A stretch of 6,407 nucleotides of DNA from Bacillota bacterium (GTDB lineage: Bacteria; Bacillota; Clostridia; Tissierellales; Peptoniphilaceae), in NCBI GenBank assembly GCA_023418835.1, contig JAEZYW010000192.1:1-6407 (forward strand), given 5' to 3'. The first letter of the stretch is position 1. Each line of letters opens with the position of its first letter. Shown here piece by piece: positions 5,275 through 6,407 of this stretch. Under the pieces are notes generated by a model. It ran no database searches, was not told where the DNA came from, and saw only the letters and a list, made by a program, of their open reading frames with translations. The position numbers were made by a program, and so were the translations under genes.

Positions 5275-6060
5275 TTGGTAAATAATGGAAATTTAAACCA
5301 AAAACTTTGGAATTCAGCAGATATATTACGCTCGAAAATGGATGCGAACGAATACAAGTCTTATTTACTAGGACTTATTTTTTATAAATTCTTATCAGAC
5401 AACTTACTTTATTCATCAGTAGATTTAATCGGAGAAGAAGTTGAAAATCTACAGGAAGCTCAAAAAGTTTACGAAGAAGCTTATAATTCAGAAGACAAGG
5501 AAGATTTAATCCAAGAACTGGACTATCAATACTCTTACTACATAAAACCAGAACTTACTTTTACATCCTTTATAGAACAAATCGATAACAGAACTTTTCA
5601 ACTAGAATCTTTACAACAAGGATTTAGAAATATAGAGCAATCCAGCGAAGCCTTTGAAAACCTATTTGAAGATGTGGACTTGTACTCTAAAAGACTGGGA
5701 AATACTCCCCAAAAACAAAACCAAGTTATTTCAGAGATTATGAAAGAATTAGCGCCGTTAGATCTATCTAGACATGATGGCGATGTATTAGGAGATGCGT
5801 ACGAATATTTAATAGGTCAATTTGCATCGGACTCGGGAAAAAAAGCAGGAGAGTTTTACACTCCTCAACCAGTTTCTAAATTGATGACTCAGATAATAAT
5901 TCATGGAAAAGAGAACAAAAGAGGATTTACAGTTTATGACCCAACAATGGGGTTTCATGTCATAATAATGACAGAGGCAAATAGTTATGTAAATACAAGG
6001 AGTTTAGACCTTCTACCAAAGTTTAAAACTCAAAAAAATAATAGTTGGTGTGCTGCTTAG
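5275..6060 (+). pseudogene. hsdM: Type I restriction-modification DNA methyltransferase subunit, truncated in motif I
   Basis: The TTG at 5275 is 9 nt after AGGAGG (5260-5265) and begins NLNQKLWNSADILRSKMDA, a standard HsdM opening; an upstream TTG at 5233 lies inside the operator and is rejected. Residues ~5-150 form the helical HsdM N-terminal domain, and LSRHDGDVLGDAYEYLIGQF with GKKAGEFYTPQPVSKLM opens the N6-adenine methylase domain. Homology stops at VYDPTMG (residues ~221-227, ending at 5952), where intact proteins go on with SGSLLL of SAM motif I. Instead 35 unrelated codons follow to the stop at 6058. About half of a ~500-residue protein is lost, including the catalytic NPPF/Y motif, so it cannot methylate DNA. 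HsdM normally pairs with HsdS to modify DNA and with HsdR to cut; neither is seen nearby. Confidence 0.88.
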
Positions 6061-6121
6061 AGTAACTATTTTAAATATAGTTATTGTAAACAGTACATCA
6101 GCTTAAAGGGAGGAAAAAAGC
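5953..6121. other. Unrecognised sequence between the hsdM breakpoint and the KilA-N gene, with two inverted repeats
   Basis: It is unlike any type I methylase, in any frame I read. It starts with a perfect inverted repeat TGTCAT-AATA-ATGACA (5958-5973), 5 bp after the last hsdM-like codon. Just past the hsdM' stop is a second one, AGTAACTAT/ATAGTTATT (6061-6069 with 6077-6085, one G-T pair) around a 7-nt loop. No T tract follows the second hairpin, so it is not a standard terminator. The stretch is probably the edge of whatever replaced the rest of hsdM. Confidence 0.5.
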
Positions 6122-6407
6122 TTGTCGAAAATTAAAAATGATAAAATTTCTGCTAAGGGCTTTGATATTCAAGTTTATACAGAAGATTTTAAGAATGATT
6201 ATATAAGTCTTACTGATATAGCAAAATACAAAAATACAGATGATCCAAGATTTGTTATTCAAAATTGGATGAGAAATAGAAACACTCTTGAATTTATAGG
6301 ATTGTGGGAAGTTTTAAATAATACAAATTTTAACCGTGTGCAATTCGACACGTTTAGAAATGAAGCAGGTCTAAATAGATTTACAATGACACCAAGTAAA
6401 TGGATAG
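6122..6407 (+). CDS. KilA-N domain protein, 3'-truncated by window edge
   Basis: The TTG at 6122 follows GGGAGG (6108-6113) by 8 nt and opens a frame of 95 codons that runs off the window; the next best start would lose the first strand of the domain. Residues ~14-90 match the KilA-N fold, a DNA-binding domain found in phage and large DNA virus proteins: FDIQVYTEDFKNDYISLTDI, then IQNWMRNRNTLEFIGLWE and VQFDTFRNEAGLNRFTMTP. Bacterial copies of this type are often found inside or beside type I restriction-modification operons, which fits the broken hsdM 60 bp upstream. Their role there is unknown to me. The -NNPNF-like loop, here NNTNF, and TPSKWI are also typical of this bacterial group. Confidence 0.87.
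   Translation, partial: MSKIKNDKISAKGFDIQVYTEDFKNDYISLTDIAKYKNTDDPRFVIQNWMRNRNTLEFIGLWEVLNNTNFNRVQFDTFRNEAGLNRFTMTPSKWI

Larger units (their letters stand above)
4942..5310 (+). repeat. Right copy of the 369-bp direct repeat
   Basis: Second copy of 2906-3274 in the same orientation. It runs from within the nitrilase gene, through the terminator and promoter, into hsdM. Compared with the left copy it has a 1-base deletion near 5008 in the nitrilase part and one extra base near 5282 in hsdM, so the total length is the same. It keeps the better ribosome-binding site (AGGAGG) and the perfect dyad. Confidence 0.93.

Noticed and set aside
2906..5310. The direct repeats as attachment sites of a site-specific element or as IS ends
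   Set aside because: They are far too long, contain gene ends, have no terminal inverted repeats, and no integrase or transposase lies between them.
1..6407. CRISPR array, tRNA or rRNA genes
   Set aside because: I saw no short regularly spaced repeats, no cloverleaf-like sequence and no rRNA segments.

Overview
The window looks like a low-GC, AT-rich Firmicutes chromosome. The genes use mostly AGA for Arg, have strong AGGAGG ribosome-binding sites, and start with ATG, TTG or, for infC, ATA. The infC-rpmI-rplT operon has a Firmicutes-type L20 leader. My guess is an anaerobic Gram-positive coccus of the Peptoniphilaceae/Tissierellia (Anaerococcus- or Peptoniphilus-like). That placement is inference; the phylum is much safer.

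Positions 1-2005 are core genome. They hold the 3' part of a U32-family (TrhP-like) gene, a strong promoter, an L20-type regulatory leader ending in an attenuator, then infC, rpmI and rplT, closed by a clean intrinsic terminator. infC has no ATG start; it most likely begins at an ATA codon.

Positions 2006-6407 are accessory and rearranged. A branch-1 nitrilase gene with its full catalytic triad carries two in-frame TAA codons near the 5' end, at Gln-like positions. Its 3' end, its terminator, the intergenic promoter and the first codons of a type I methyltransferase gene (hsdM) form a 369-bp block. That block occurs again about 2.04 kb downstream as a diverged direct repeat (about 93% identical by eye). 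Between the copies lies a segment of about 1.67 kb carrying one gene, which encodes an AraC-type DNA-binding domain fused to an aminoglycoside phosphotransferase-like (APH) kinase domain. This is the layout expected from single-crossover integration of a circular DNA that carried nitrilase-hsdM homology: left copy = full nitrilase + stub of hsdM, right copy = stub of nitrilase + long hsdM.

The long hsdM copy is itself broken. Its homology stops inside the SAM-binding motif I and is followed by 35 unrelated codons, with an inverted repeat just past the breakpoint. A KilA-N domain gene follows and runs off the window. KilA-N genes are often seen beside type I restriction-modification genes, so this looks like the remains of a restriction locus reshuffled by several events. 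The most unusual items are the AraC-APH fusion in its direct-repeat cassette, the double-ochre nitrilase and the non-AUG infC start.
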